DNA from: JAFGOM01 sp964428385
GTDB lineage: Archaea; Halobacteriota; Methanomicrobia; Methanomicrobiales; Methanospirillaceae
Direction of reading: 5' to 3'
Length of the DNA: 15,218 nt
Assembly: GCA_964428385.1 (NCBI GenBank)
Contig: CAYRYR010000066.1
Location: forward strand, 1 to 15,218
Position numbers and translations under genes: made by a program. Under the pieces are notes generated by a model. It did not search any database. It had not been told where the DNA came from and saw only the letters and a list, made by a program, of their open reading frames with translations. The first letter of the stretch is position 1; the number at the start of each line of letters is the position of its first letter. Positions 1 to 7,324 of this stretch are shown here, in pieces.

Positions 1-21
1 GCAAGACATCAGGCTCAACCT

Positions 22-45
22 ATGAAAATGAGGATCCATTTTCAT
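22..45. terminator. Perfect 9-bp hairpin upstream of the DUF262 gene
   Basis: ATGAAAATG (22-30) and CATTTTCAT (37-45) are exact inverse complements around a 6-nt loop. No gene is visible in positions 1-139. The hairpin may end a gene lying to the left of the window or may be an operator. No clear T-run follows it on either strand, so the terminator label is an inference. Confidence 0.35.
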
Positions 46-139
46 GACAAATTTCAAAACTATTAAAAGAATTCAGATGTAAAACAATCTCATATCGAAA
101 ATAACCTGTAGATAACGGGTTCATACTGACAGGGATTAT

Positions 140-1483
140 ATGAATATACAAGAAAGCTCAGCGGTTCAGGAAATATGGGAAACAATTGATAAAGGCATCA
201 GTAAAACATCTCTGAATGATCTCCAGTATAAAGTGTATACCGAGAAAGGAGATCCAGAAATAATTTCCCTGTATGAAAAATGGAAAAACGGGAAATTAAT
301 TCTTCAACCTGATTTTCAACGTACTTATGTCTGGGATAAAGGAAAAGCTTCACGACTTATCGAGTCTGTTCTCCTAAAAATTCCACTTCCCATCATCTAT
401 CTTTCTGAAATCGGAGACGGGCGTCAGGAGGTCATTGACGGGCAACAACGATTAACCTCTTTTTTTTCTTTTATTGAAGAGATATTTCCCTCAGGTGAAT
501 CTTTTGATCTCAGCAACCTTTCTGTATTTCCTCATTTAAACGGTATGATCTTCTCAGATCTTATGGAAGAGATGAAAGACATCGTCAGGTATTATCATCT
601 CAGGACAATTACTATTTTAAAAGAGAGTAGTTCAGATATTAAATTTGAGATATTTGAGCGGATTAATACCGGTTCTACTCCACTCAATGAGATGGAGATA
701 CGAAACTGTATGTATCGTGGACCATATCTTAATCTCTTAAAGCAATTAAGTCTTGATGAGCAATTCCAACATTGTATCCATAATGACAATAAAGAAAACG
801 CTCTCAAAGATGTTGAGATGGTCATTCGATTTGCATCTTTTTTCCATGCCGGATATCTCAATTATCACGCACCGATGAGGCGATTTATCAACCATGATCT
901 CGAGTTATACCAAAACATCTCTGATGATAATGAGAAAAAGTTGATTGATGCATATACCAGAGCAATTAAAAATGCCATTCTTGTATTTGGAGACCATGTC
1001 TTTAGACGATACCATGGTGGAACAAAACGGGAGGTCAATGGTAGATGGGGATCGCGGATAAATATTCTTTTATTTGATTCCTGGATGTACACCTTTGCAC
1101 ATACAACCACAGAGGATATTACACAGCACAGAGATGCCATCAGAGAGGGAGTAATAGATATGATGGCTACAAATTATGCATTTATTGATGCAATTGCATT
1201 CTCAACCAGTGCAAAAGAGCGGGTTGACAAACGTTTTCTTTATGCAAAGAAGTGTGTCGATGAGATTATTAACGAAATAAAAATCAATAATACCACCTGT
1301 TTCTCTTTATCAGAGAAAATAGCGATGTTCAAAAAAGATCCTGTATGTGTCTTTTGTGGCAAAGAGATTCTTGATGCTGATGATGCTGCCATTGCAGGGA
1401 TTGACAGATACTGGATTTTAAATACAATTCTTCCGGATAAGCCTTCTTTAGCCCACCGGTACTGTAACCGGCACAATGTGTAA
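140..1483 (+). CDS. DUF262 family protein with degenerate C-terminal HNH-like module
   Basis: A 447-residue protein. The N-terminal DUF262 domain (about 50-190) carries the family signatures QPDFQR (56-61), DGQQR (100-104, ParB/sulfiredoxin-like nucleotide-binding motif) and FERINTG (172-178). DUF262 occurs in GmrSD-type modification-dependent restriction enzymes and in the phosphorothioate-sensing effector SspE, so a defence or DNA-processing role is possible. There is no DUF1524 nuclease domain. Instead the last 50 residues resemble a zinc HNH module: C403-x2-C406 and HRYC442 remain, but the usual Asp-His reads D422-R423 and the Gly-Gly...Asn part is missing, so the module is probably not a nuclease. 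The ATG has a weak AGGGA ribosome site at 131-135. The gene stands alone, convergent with the DUF373 gene. The family call is firm; the function is not known. Confidence 0.85.
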   Translation: MNIQESSAVQEIWETIDKGISKTSLNDLQYKVYTEKGDPEIISLYEKWKNGKLILQPDFQRTYVWDKGKASRLIESVLLKIPLPIIYLSEIGDGRQEVIDGQQRLTSFFSFIEEIFPSGESFDLSNLSVFPHLNGMIFSDLMEEMKDIVRYYHLRTITILKESSSDIKFEIFERINTGSTPLNEMEIRNCMYRGPYLNLLKQLSLDEQFQHCIHNDNKENALKDVEMVIRFASFFHAGYLNYHAPMRRFINHDLELYQNISDDNEKKLIDAYTRAIKNAILVFGDHVFRRYHGGTKREVNGRWGSRINILLFDSWMYTFAHTTTEDITQHRDAIREGVIDMMATNYAFIDAIAFSTSAKERVDKRFLYAKKCVDEIINEIKINNTTCFSLSEKIAMFKKDPVCVFCGKEILDADDAAIAGIDRYWILNTILPDKPSLAHRYCNRHNV

Positions 1484-1510
1484 AAATATGCAATACTTAT
1501 AGTTTCACCC

Positions 1511-1538
1511 ATCTAAACACAAAAAATGTGATTTAGAT
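1511..1538. terminator. Bidirectional hairpin between convergent genes
   Basis: ATCTAAA-CACA (1511-1521) pairs with TGTG-TTTAGAT (1527-1538), with one bulged A at 1531 and an all-A loop. It lies 28 nt after the DUF262 stop and between two convergent genes, which fits a shared transcription end. On the minus strand the loop is a T-run. Confidence 0.5.
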
Positions 1539-1622
1539 CGGCTCAAGAATTATAACAACTTATATTTCTGGTTCTTATAAATACTGAATGATACCAGACT
1601 GATGTTTTCACGATAATAAAAA

Positions 1623-2756
1623 TTATACCGATTCAGAGATTGACAAATCATTCATTACTTTTTTTGCCTGCATCATTTGTATTACCATGTACTGAAGAAC
1701 CATACCGATAAGAGCACAGAGTAACCCACTTATAGTTGCCTGTATTATATAAGTAAATCCTTCATTTGACAATATAGGAAATTCAGATAATCCTCCCTGA
1801 GAAAGGATATAACTGGAACCTCCATAGGCAAACACTCCAACTGCGCTGACAAAAAAAGGAAGGATGATAACTTTGGTGAAAATTTCGCGTTCATGGAGAA
1901 AACTATCAATAATACTTCCTGAAGATATTAATATTCCTGCGACAGTAAACCAGACAATAGACCCATATATAAAGATAAGAAGAGCTGGAAAGAGACCTGA
2001 TCCATCCCAGTACTTCGCCAGGTTACTATATCCTTCAATAATTGCAATAACACCAATTATAATCCCCCCAATAGAAGTTACAAAAGAGAATCTGCCACGT
2101 GAAAGTGTACTTTTCAGGCTCTTATACTGGTCCTGAATCATTTCATCAAGAGAGAAACCCCTATACAAAAGGTATGCTCCAATACCTCCGGCAATGACAA
2201 TTGTAGCAATTTCAGGACGATCTAAAACATAACTAACTGCATAAAGCAATAAAGCAAGACCAGGAAGGACAAGAACAAACCGGGAAATCTTGGGATCACT
2301 GATAAGTTTTTTAATAATGTAATATGTTCCTTCAAGATTTGGCATCTGACTGACTACCACACGCTGTATACTCGATACCGGTATTCGCGATGTTATTATT
2401 GGAAGGACATATTCATCTTCTCCACCATCAGTGACAAGGATACAATTCGTGGACCCGGTCATGGTTATAACATCATGTAAAAGCCGGCCAATCTTTCGGT
2501 CTCCTTCTATAAATCTAAAGTGATTTCCACCAATGATGGCGATGTCTGCTTCTTCTCCATTCTCAATCAATTCATCATAGGTTTTGATTGTCTGAAAAAT
2601 TGCATTAACATCTGAATCTTCAGGATCTTTTAGTGCAAGAGATTCTGCTGCATTAAGACAGGCATCCCTGCCAATTACCGGACTCTCAATAAATGCTTTA
2701 TAGCCAATATCATCATCCCTGTCCACGTTCAGAACAAGAGTCCGGGATTTCTCCAT
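1623..2756 (-). CDS. DUF373 family archaeal membrane protein
   Basis: A 377-residue protein of the archaeal DUF373 family, whose biochemical role is unknown to me. The soluble N-terminal half (1-155) begins LVLNVDRDDDIG, typical of the family, and contains an IIGGNHF strand-turn (74-80) and a second strand before TDGGEDEY (109-116). The C-terminal half has about six hydrophobic segments at roughly 158-177, 182-198, 223-241, 254-280, 295-316 and 333-360, so the protein is integral to the membrane with an acidic soluble domain. No strong Shine-Dalgarno precedes the ATG, but a T/A-rich TATA-like element (2779-2790, minus strand) lies about 28 nt upstream, suggesting a leaderless or near-leaderless mRNA. 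The preceding minus-strand gene ends 77 nt away behind its own terminator. Confidence 0.85.
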   Translation of the reverse strand: MEKSRTLVLNVDRDDDIGYKAFIESPVIGRDACLNAAESLALKDPEDSDVNAIFQTIKTYDELIENGEEADIAIIGGNHFRFIEGDRKIGRLLHDVITMTGSTNCILVTDGGEDEYVLPIITSRIPVSSIQRVVVSQMPNLEGTYYIIKKLISDPKISRFVLVLPGLALLLYAVSYVLDRPEIATIVIAGGIGAYLLYRGFSLDEMIQDQYKSLKSTLSRGRFSFVTSIGGIIIGVIAIIEGYSNLAKYWDGSGLFPALLIFIYGSIVWFTVAGILISSGSIIDSFLHEREIFTKVIILPFFVSAVGVFAYGGSSYILSQGGLSEFPILSNEGFTYIIQATISGLLCALIGMVLQYMVIQMMQAKKVMNDLSISESV

Positions 2757-2770
2757 ATCTCAGTATTGGA

Positions 2771-2834
2771 TCTAAAAAAATATTAAAGAATTGGTCTGAA
2801 AAAAGATTCAGGTAATATTCTATGTCAAACCAAT
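2771..2834 (-). terminator. Terminator of the coiled-coil gene
   Basis: On the minus strand, starting within the stop codon, ATTGGTTTGA (2834-2825) can pair with TCAGACCAAT (2799-2790): 10 bp with one G-U pair. A T7 run (2772-2780 region) follows. This is a factor-independent-type terminator for the coiled-coil gene; it overlaps the probable promoter of the DUF373 gene. Confidence 0.55.
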
Positions 2835-3694
2835 TAGATAAGTTTTGATCGTTGAAGAAGCAGGATGTCTTCAGTGGTAAGTTTTTCTCCTGCACGGAAC
2901 ATATTGAATATCTGTTCTGCTTCTTTGCGAACTTCTTTCTGTTCCTTGTTTTGTTTTGTCTTTTTACTCTTCTTTCGAAGTCCACCGATAACTTTATCGT
3001 AATCCCGCAGTTCCTTCTGGCATTCGATAAAGAGTTTATGTTCAGTATCTGCTGTTTCCTGGGCCTCTACAAATTTCCGGTGGGCAGCATCAGCATCTTC
3101 ACGGGATGCGTCAGCTTTACGGTAACACTCAACCATCAGGTCATGGTGCTTTTGAGCATCTTCAGCAAGTTCAGTGACATGATCATGAATGTCTGATGCT
3201 TCTTTTCGAAGTTCTTTAGCTGCAAGGATCTTCTCTCGAACCTCTTTATTCTGCTCAAATTCTACCTCATGCTCCTTGACCTGATCCTTCATCTGCTTAA
3301 TCTTTTCGATCAGTTCACGCTCTTTTTCTGTGCTGAAAACCTCAGTCTGCTGACGGAATTCAAGGTGTTCTATCTGCTTTTGTAGTTCCTTGATTCCCCG
3401 GGTCTTCACACCACCATGATCTTTCTTGAATGACTCAACATCAGTGAATATAATGTTCGCTTCTTCATTGAGCTGGTTTCTGCGGACTTTTAGCTCCTGC
3501 ACTTCTTTATTGAACTGGTCTCTTAGATCTTTATGCTTTTGAGCTTCTTCCACAAATTCACGGGTCTGGTTGTTTAACGTGTTACGCTCTCTCGCACACT
3601 GGCTTGCCTGGGCATTGAGCTCATTGCGCTTATTTTTGTGATCTTCTGAAGTTGCTACAGATGTTCTTCGTTTGTCAATCAATTCATTCAGCAT
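2834..3694 (-). CDS. COG1340-type archaeal coiled-coil protein
   Basis: A 286-residue, highly charged protein that is helical almost throughout. Heptad-like Glu/Lys/Arg-rich segments run from about 15 to 255, broken only near HGG (93-95). A strongly basic stretch (240-257) could touch nucleic acid. The C-terminal tail (about 258-286) reads FNMFRAGEKLTTEDILLL, a short conserved end typical of this archaeal family. No catalytic motif is seen; database labels of 'phosphoserine phosphatase' on such proteins have no support in this sequence. The role is unknown. The start is set by GAGGAATGG about 10 nt before the ATG. The ATG overlaps the TGA of a 65-codon upstream ORF, so translation may be coupled. 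A long structured leader precedes it and a terminator follows the stop. Confidence 0.8.
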   Translation of the reverse strand: MLNELIDKRRTSVATSEDHKNKRNELNAQASQCARERNTLNNQTREFVEEAQKHKDLRDQFNKEVQELKVRRNQLNEEANIIFTDVESFKKDHGGVKTRGIKELQKQIEHLEFRQQTEVFSTEKERELIEKIKQMKDQVKEHEVEFEQNKEVREKILAAKELRKEASDIHDHVTELAEDAQKHHDLMVECYRKADASREDADAAHRKFVEAQETADTEHKLFIECQKELRDYDKVIGGLRKKSKKTKQNKEQKEVRKEAEQIFNMFRAGEKLTTEDILLLQRSKLI

Positions 3695-3885
3695 TGCTTT
3701 ACCATTCCTCGCATAAGTTCCTTTTTTGCACTCGTACTATCGAGTGTTGAATGCGCAGGAACATCACCTGAAAATAGGCCAGATAAAATCCGAAACAGAA
3801 CTTTTTCAATCGCAGTATAAAAACCCATAACGTCACAGGAAAAGGAAAAACCCTGGACACGGGATACGCGTATAATGTTCGACAA
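3688..3885 (-). CDS. Small unrecognised ORF coupled to the coiled-coil gene (doubtful)
   Basis: A possible 65-residue ORF starting at TTG. Its TGA stop (3688-3690) lies one base before the ATG of the coiled-coil gene (3692-3694), a spacing typical of coupled translation. The product is unrecognised: a mixed hydrophobic middle (GFYTAIEKVLFRILSGLF) followed by a Ser/Thr/Lys-rich tail. There is no good Shine-Dalgarno and a TAG lies seven codons upstream of the TTG. A hairpin (3717-3762) lies inside it. It may instead be an untranslated leader or the remnant of a larger gene. Confidence 0.25.
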   Translation of the reverse strand: MSNIIRVSRVQGFSFSCDVMGFYTAIEKVLFRILSGLFSGDVPAHSTLDSTSAKKELMRGMVKQC

Positions 3886-4020
3886 CGGTTCTTGTTCATC
3901 AGGCTATTCACGTATGTTCGACTCCCTGTACCTGAAGAGCAGGATAAAATTCCTGTTTCTTCATGCCGCACTCGGTTCAGGTCTATCAAAGACCATCAGT
4001 ATTAGTAGCTATTAGCAGGG
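3695..4020 (-). promoter_or_regulatory. Structured leader region before the coiled-coil gene
   Basis: About 325 nt with no convincing gene but several local hairpins on the minus strand: GGTCT/AGACC (3980-3994), CAGGA/TCCTG (3940-3955) and a two-tier stem at 3717-3762 (GTTCC/GGAAC outside, CACTCG/CGAGTG inside). The 9-mer ATGTTCGAC occurs twice on the plus strand (about 3874 and 3914). A T/A-rich TATA-like stretch near 4034-4046 could start the transcript around 4010. I saw no signature of RNase P RNA, SRP RNA or tRNA. Confidence 0.35.
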
Positions 4021-4043
4021 ATAATGGTTTCTTACAAATAAAT

Positions 4044-4065
4044 AAAAAAGATGAAAAATTTTATT
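4044..4065 (-). terminator. T-run terminator after ftsZ2
   Basis: On the minus strand, 38-59 nt after the ftsZ2 stop, TTTTT (4054-4058) and TTTTTT (4044-4049) occur in close succession in A/T-rich DNA. Archaeal RNA polymerase ends at such oligo-T runs without needing a hairpin. Confidence 0.45.
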
Positions 4066-4102
4066 AAGGACTATGGCAGTAGGGAATTTTTAGTTATACT
4101 TG

Positions 4103-5269
4103 TTACATCCAGATAATTTCGGAACCGCTTGCCAGATCATACATAGCACGATTATTTCCTTTAATCATTTGGATATTTGGAGATTTGTAATTTGCAGCAC
4201 GATTTTTCATGTTTTCTATGCGATCTGAATATCGTTCCTGCAGGTTTGCCATCGGATCAACTTTACTAACCCCAGTCATGATGGCCATAACACGCACTTT
4301 TCCTTCCATATCGTTTCGAATCCTGGCTCCCCAGATAACATCAGCATGAGCATCAAGTTCATAGGTCAATGAAGATGCTATCTCTTCTGATTCAATTAAA
4401 GTAAGATCAGAACCGCCGGTGATATGAATCAGACTCCCAGTTGCACCACGATAATCAATATCAAGCATCGGATTTGAGAGGCACTCTTTTACCACACTCT
4501 CTGCTTTATTTTGTTGTTTACTCTCCCCAACGAGCATGGTAGCAACCCCTCCTTTGCTCATGATAGCTTTCACATCAGCATAATCAATATTTATCAGCGA
4601 TGGTTCAGTAATTGTTTCGGTAATTCCTTTAACCGTCTCACCAATTAACTGATCCATTACAGAAAAAGACTGAGCTAGAGGTAGATTGGGAACAAAATTT
4701 TTCAACCGGTTATTATCAAGGACAATGACAGAATCTGCCGATGCTGATATTGCATCAAGTCCATCCTCTGCTCTTATTAAACGTGCTTTTTCTACATCAA
4801 AGGGATAACTGACCATTCCTACAACAATTGCCCCCTGTTCTTTTGCAATTTTTGCCACTACCGGTGCAGAACCAGTACCAGTTCCACCACCCATGCCTGC
4901 AGTAATAAAACAGAGGTCTGTCGAGTCAAGTAGGTTTTCCAGAGTGGGACGTGCCATCTCTGCCGCTTTCTTCCCAATCTCAGGATAACCTCCAGCTCCG
5001 AGACCTTTCGTAAGAGATTTACCGATAAGAATACGTTTATCAGCCTTAATCATATCAAGGTGTTGTTTATCCGTATTGATAGCAATGGTCTCAGCACCAG
5101 ATACCCCCATATTATGAAGGCGATTTACCGTGTTATTTCCGGCCCCACCACATCCAATAATTACGATGCGTGGCTGCCCGTCAATATCATCTTCATAACC
5201 CTGAGAACGGGTCTGAATTTCTTTCTCTCGTTCGGCATTCATTACTGCTGCATTAATTATACTCTGCAT
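4103..5269 (-). CDS. ftsZ2: Cell division protein FtsZ, FtsZ2-type
   Basis: A 388-residue tubulin-fold GTPase that polymerises into the division ring. Visible motifs are IVIIGCGGAGNNTVNRL (35-51), the tubulin signature GGGTGTGS (127-134) with AGM before it, LDNNRLKNFVPNLP (184-197), and the T7 loop NIDYAD (227-232) with both catalytic-type aspartates. INTDKQHLDMIKAD, GKSLTKGLGAGG and VIWGARIRND are much closer to haloarchaeal FtsZ2 than FtsZ1 as I recall them. The N-terminal MQSIINAA...E extension is also typical. The C-terminal tail (about 335-388) is variable, basic, and ends GSEIIWM, the presumed anchor-binding end. The ATG is preceded by a strong GAGGGGGAG ribosome site (5275-5283), which overlaps the stop of the upstream cdrS-like gene, so the two form an operon. 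Confidence 0.95.
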   Translation of the reverse strand: MQSIINAAVMNAEREKEIQTRSQGYEDDIDGQPRIVIIGCGGAGNNTVNRLHNMGVSGAETIAINTDKQHLDMIKADKRILIGKSLTKGLGAGGYPEIGKKAAEMARPTLENLLDSTDLCFITAGMGGGTGTGSAPVVAKIAKEQGAIVVGMVSYPFDVEKARLIRAEDGLDAISASADSVIVLDNNRLKNFVPNLPLAQSFSVMDQLIGETVKGITETITEPSLINIDYADVKAIMSKGGVATMLVGESKQQNKAESVVKECLSNPMLDIDYRGATGSLIHITGGSDLTLIESEEIASSLTYELDAHADVIWGARIRNDMEGKVRVMAIMTGVSKVDPMANLQERYSDRIENMKNRAANYKSPNIQMIKGNNRAMYDLASGSEIIWM

Positions 5270-5281
5270 TGATACTCCCCC

Positions 5282-5461
5282 TCATACATTAAAGGTCACT
5301 TTATCACTATCTGCTAAGACCTGTGGTGCCTTATGTTGAATCAGCTCACGTACGGCTCCCCTGATGGCTTCGGAGATTGTTGGAAATTCCCCGGCTGCTA
5401 CCAGTTTCTCCAATGTGGCAACCTGCTGCTCTGGCAGTCGAATGGTAATTCGTCTCATCAT
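5282..5461 (-). CDS. cdrS: Ribbon-helix-helix regulator, CdrS-like
   Basis: A short ribbon-helix-helix protein: beta strand RRITIRLP, helix EQQVATLEKLVAAGEF, then TISEAIRGAVRELIQ, the pattern of CopG/MetJ-type DNA-binding dimers. In Halobacterium and Haloferax the short RHH factor CdrS is co-transcribed with ftsZ2 and controls division genes; the same gene order and sequence pattern occur here. The longest frame starts at 5485, but the family fold begins at MRRITIRLP and a GTGAT ribosome site lies just before the tandem ATGs at 5459-5461 and 5456-5458, so I prefer 5461 (59 residues). The stop is 12 nt before ftsZ2 and overlaps its ribosome site. Inverted repeats directly upstream suggest autoregulation. 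Confidence 0.85.
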   Translation of the reverse strand: MMRRITIRLPEQQVATLEKLVAAGEFPTISEAIRGAVRELIQHKAPQVLADSDKVTFNV

Positions 5462-5479
5462 AGATATCACATTGATGTA

Positions 5480-5540
5480 TGACATATGTCACACATATGT
5501 CTGCTTTATGTCAGACATAAAGATGCTAAATGTCAGACGT
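5480..5540. promoter_or_regulatory. TGTC/GACA inverted-repeat array before cdrS-ftsZ2
   Basis: Four related near-palindromes lie side by side: TGACATATGTCA (5480-5491), ACATATGT (5493-5500), TATGTCAGACATA (5507-5519) and TGTCAGACGT (5531-5540). Their centres are about 11, 16.5 and 22 bp apart, close to whole or half turns of DNA. They lie between the minus-strand TATA box and the cdrS start, so a bound protein would block transcription. The CdrS-like protein itself is the obvious candidate, by analogy with other self-controlled RHH genes. Confidence 0.6.
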
Positions 5541-5566
5541 GAGATATATTGAATTTTATTTAATTC

Positions 5567-5576
5567 TATTTATATC
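5567..5576. promoter_or_regulatory. Shared TATA-like element between divergent operons
   Basis: Reads TATTTATATC on the plus strand and, from 5574, TATAAATA on the minus strand. It can serve the cobD-cobY direction (start of transcription expected near 5600) and the cdrS-ftsZ2 direction (near 5546). The assignment is by position and base pattern only. Confidence 0.45.
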
Positions 5577-5577
5577 T

Positions 5578-5593
5578 TGTGTAACTTTACACA
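5578..5593. promoter_or_regulatory. Palindromic operator TGTGTAA-CT-TTACACA
   Basis: A perfect 7+7 bp inverted repeat with a 2-bp spacer, placed directly after the TATA-like element and before the expected transcription start of the cobD-cobY operon. This is a classic repressor position. The cognate protein is unknown; nothing encoded in the window is an obvious match. Confidence 0.55.
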
Positions 5594-5659
5594 GAATGAA
5601 ACAAGACGTATTATTACTCCTACATCTAAGTGATAACGAGTCTGTCAGGAAGGTTAATT

Positions 5660-6652
5660 ATGGAAAATTGTTATGAGGTACACCATGGGGGCCAGGTAAA
5701 ACGATTCAAAGAACAATTCAAATGCCATTTTCTTGATTTCAGCGCCAGTCTCAATCCTCTTGCACCAGATCTGGCACTTCCATCTGATGTGACACAAATA
5801 AAAGAATATCCTGATGATTCATTTCAGATTTTAAAAGAAAAAATTGCACATTTTCATAATCGAAGACCTAATGAAGTAGTTGTTGGCAACGGTTCTGCAG
5901 AAATTATCCGATCATTTTGTCATGCTTTTCTTAAGGGCAACACAAAGACGTATATCCCACAGCCGAGTTTTGGAGAATATGCCCATTCTGCGCGCATTTG
6001 TGGATCTGATATCATCAATAATAATCATGGAGCTGCCGCAACGTTCCTTTGTAACCCAAATAATCCAACCGGTGAACTATGTCACAGAGCAGATGTACTC
6101 GCTTATCTCAATGAAATTAAAAAAGATGAAGGATTACTATTTGTCGATGAGGCTTTTATTGATCTTGCACAACCATCAGATAGTGTGGCTGATGTTTCTG
6201 ATGAGAATCTCTTTATAATGCGTTCGCTGACAAAATCCTTTGCAATACCCGGTATTCGATTTGGATACGGCCTTGGCACTCCCTCTCTAGTTGCAAAAAT
6301 GGAGATGATTCGGCCACCCTGGTCTGTGAATGCTGTTGCAGAACAGATGGCTATCGAAGCTTTTTCGCGGTTTGATGATCTTATAGTGTCACGATCTTAC
6401 ATTAAGCGGGAACGAAATTATTTACAGGATCAGATCTTTGAGATGAATCTGATGTGTTATCCGGCATCTGCGAATTTTATCCTTATCAGGGTGGGAAAAC
6501 CCGTACAAAAACTCTGTTCGGATATGGCAAAAAAAGGAATTCTGATACGTGATTGTAGCTCATTTGGACTTCCAGAATGTATCAGAATCGCAGTCAGACG
6601 TCATGATGAAAATGAGATGCTGGTGGAGTCAATTATACAATGCTTGCAGTAA
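5660..6652 (+). CDS. cobD: CobD-like threonine-phosphate decarboxylase (class I PLP enzyme)
   Basis: A 330-residue fold-type I PLP enzyme of the histidinol-phosphate aminotransferase/CobD group. CobD decarboxylates L-threonine O-3-phosphate to (R)-1-aminopropan-2-yl phosphate, the linker of cobalamin's lower loop. The N-terminal HHGGQVKRF (8-16) and LDFSASLNPL (25-34) are typical of CobD rather than HisC. Other motifs are GNGSAE (76-81), NPNNPTG (132-138), the PLP-contacting VDEAF (D163), the Schiff-base lysine K192 in SLTKSF, and the substrate-carboxylate arginine R309 in CIRIAVR. The frame is open from a GTG at 5630, but AGGAAGG (5647-5653) points to the ATG at 5660. The stop overlaps the cobY start by 13 nt, which supports a shared nucleotide-loop pathway and coupled translation. 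Confidence 0.85.
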   Translation: MENCYEVHHGGQVKRFKEQFKCHFLDFSASLNPLAPDLALPSDVTQIKEYPDDSFQILKEKIAHFHNRRPNEVVVGNGSAEIIRSFCHAFLKGNTKTYIPQPSFGEYAHSARICGSDIINNNHGAAATFLCNPNNPTGELCHRADVLAYLNEIKKDEGLLFVDEAFIDLAQPSDSVADVSDENLFIMRSLTKSFAIPGIRFGYGLGTPSLVAKMEMIRPPWSVNAVAEQMAIEAFSRFDDLIVSRSYIKRERNYLQDQIFEMNLMCYPASANFILIRVGKPVQKLCSDMAKKGILIRDCSSFGLPECIRIAVRRHDENEMLVESIIQCLQ

Positions 6653-7257
6653 TCATGGCTGGAGGTCTTGGTACACGTCTGCAAAAAGGAGAAAAAGCAC
6701 TTGTACAGATTGCCGGAGCAACTATGGTAACCTGGATTGTATCTGCTTTCACCAATGCAGGACATACAGTTCTTGTGGTTACAACACCGGATACACCATA
6801 TACCAGCAATTATTGTAGGGCTCATACAATTGAAACATTCAGATCAATGGGTCATGGGTATCTTCCTGATCTTATAGAAACCATTGTTGCAATTGAGGAA
6901 AAAGAAGCTTTCTTTGCGGTTGCGGTAGATCTACCCTGTATTACATCAGATCTTATCCAGATAATAGAAGATAATTACAGAATGTCTGGAAATGATGCAT
7001 GTTCGGTCTGGGTGCCTGTTTACCTGTATAATAAACTCGGAATAGATCCACCAGTATCGTACATTGAAGAGATAGACGCAGTACCAGCCTGTCCGGCAGG
7101 GATAAACATTTTACGTGGAGACAAAATCCATCAGGAACAAAACGAACTGAAATTAGTTCTCAATGATAAAAGACTCATCTTCAACATTAATAATCCAGAA
7201 ATACTGGTAAAATCAGAAATATTTTTATTAAACAATACGGGTAAAATCAATTTTTAG
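6640..7257 (+). CDS. cobY: Adenosylcobinamide-phosphate guanylyltransferase CobY
   Basis: A 205-residue nucleotidyltransferase. CobY transfers GMP from GTP to adenosylcobinamide phosphate, giving adenosylcobinamide-GDP; archaea use it in place of the bacterial CobU. The N-terminal MAGGLGTRLQKGEKAL (6-21) is the GTP-binding Gly-rich loop with the conserved Arg and Lys. GHGYLPDLIE (71-80) and VDLPCIT with the metal-binding-type D97 follow, then CPAGINIL (151-158) and NINNPE (182-187), all family features. Length is normal for CobY (about 200). The ATG lies inside the end of cobD; GGTGGAG at 6621-6627 may serve as ribosome site. A T7 run (7262-7268) follows the stop and probably ends the operon. 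Confidence 0.9.
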   Translation: MLAVIMAGGLGTRLQKGEKALVQIAGATMVTWIVSAFTNAGHTVLVVTTPDTPYTSNYCRAHTIETFRSMGHGYLPDLIETIVAIEEKEAFFAVAVDLPCITSDLIQIIEDNYRMSGNDACSVWVPVYLYNKLGIDPPVSYIEEIDAVPACPAGINILRGDKIHQEQNELKLVLNDKRLIFNINNPEILVKSEIFLLNNTGKINF

Positions 7258-7261
7258 TCTG

Positions 7262-7268
7262 TTTTTTT
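7262..7268 (+). terminator. T-run terminator after cobY
   Basis: TTTTTTT begins 5 nt after the cobY stop codon; the stop itself lies in a T-rich stretch. No strong hairpin precedes it, which is normal for archaeal termination. Confidence 0.5.
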
Positions 7269-7297
7269 ATTGTTACCAGAACTTAAACGCCTCTTTT

Positions 7298-7324
7298 ATG
7301 AGTTATCACTCATTAAATATATAC
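7298..7324 (+). promoter_or_regulatory. Inverted repeat plus TATA-like element, probable promoter
   Basis: ATGAGT/ACTCAT (7298-7303, 7308-7313, 4-nt loop) is followed at once by AAATATATA (7316-7324), a good TATA-like element. It points toward the TIGR00300 gene, and transcription would start near 7346, leaving a leader of about 200 nt. The 300 nt between cobY and that gene otherwise hold nothing I recognise; a 60-codon TTG frame there looks like chance. Confidence 0.35.

Noticed and set aside
3695..4020. RNase P RNA or SRP RNA in the leader of the coiled-coil gene
   Set aside because: No conserved core sequences of either RNA were found on either strand.
5630..5659. GTG start at 5630 for the CobD-like gene
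   Set aside because: A strong AGGAAGG lies between it and the ATG at 5660, and CobD proteins begin close to the HGG motif.
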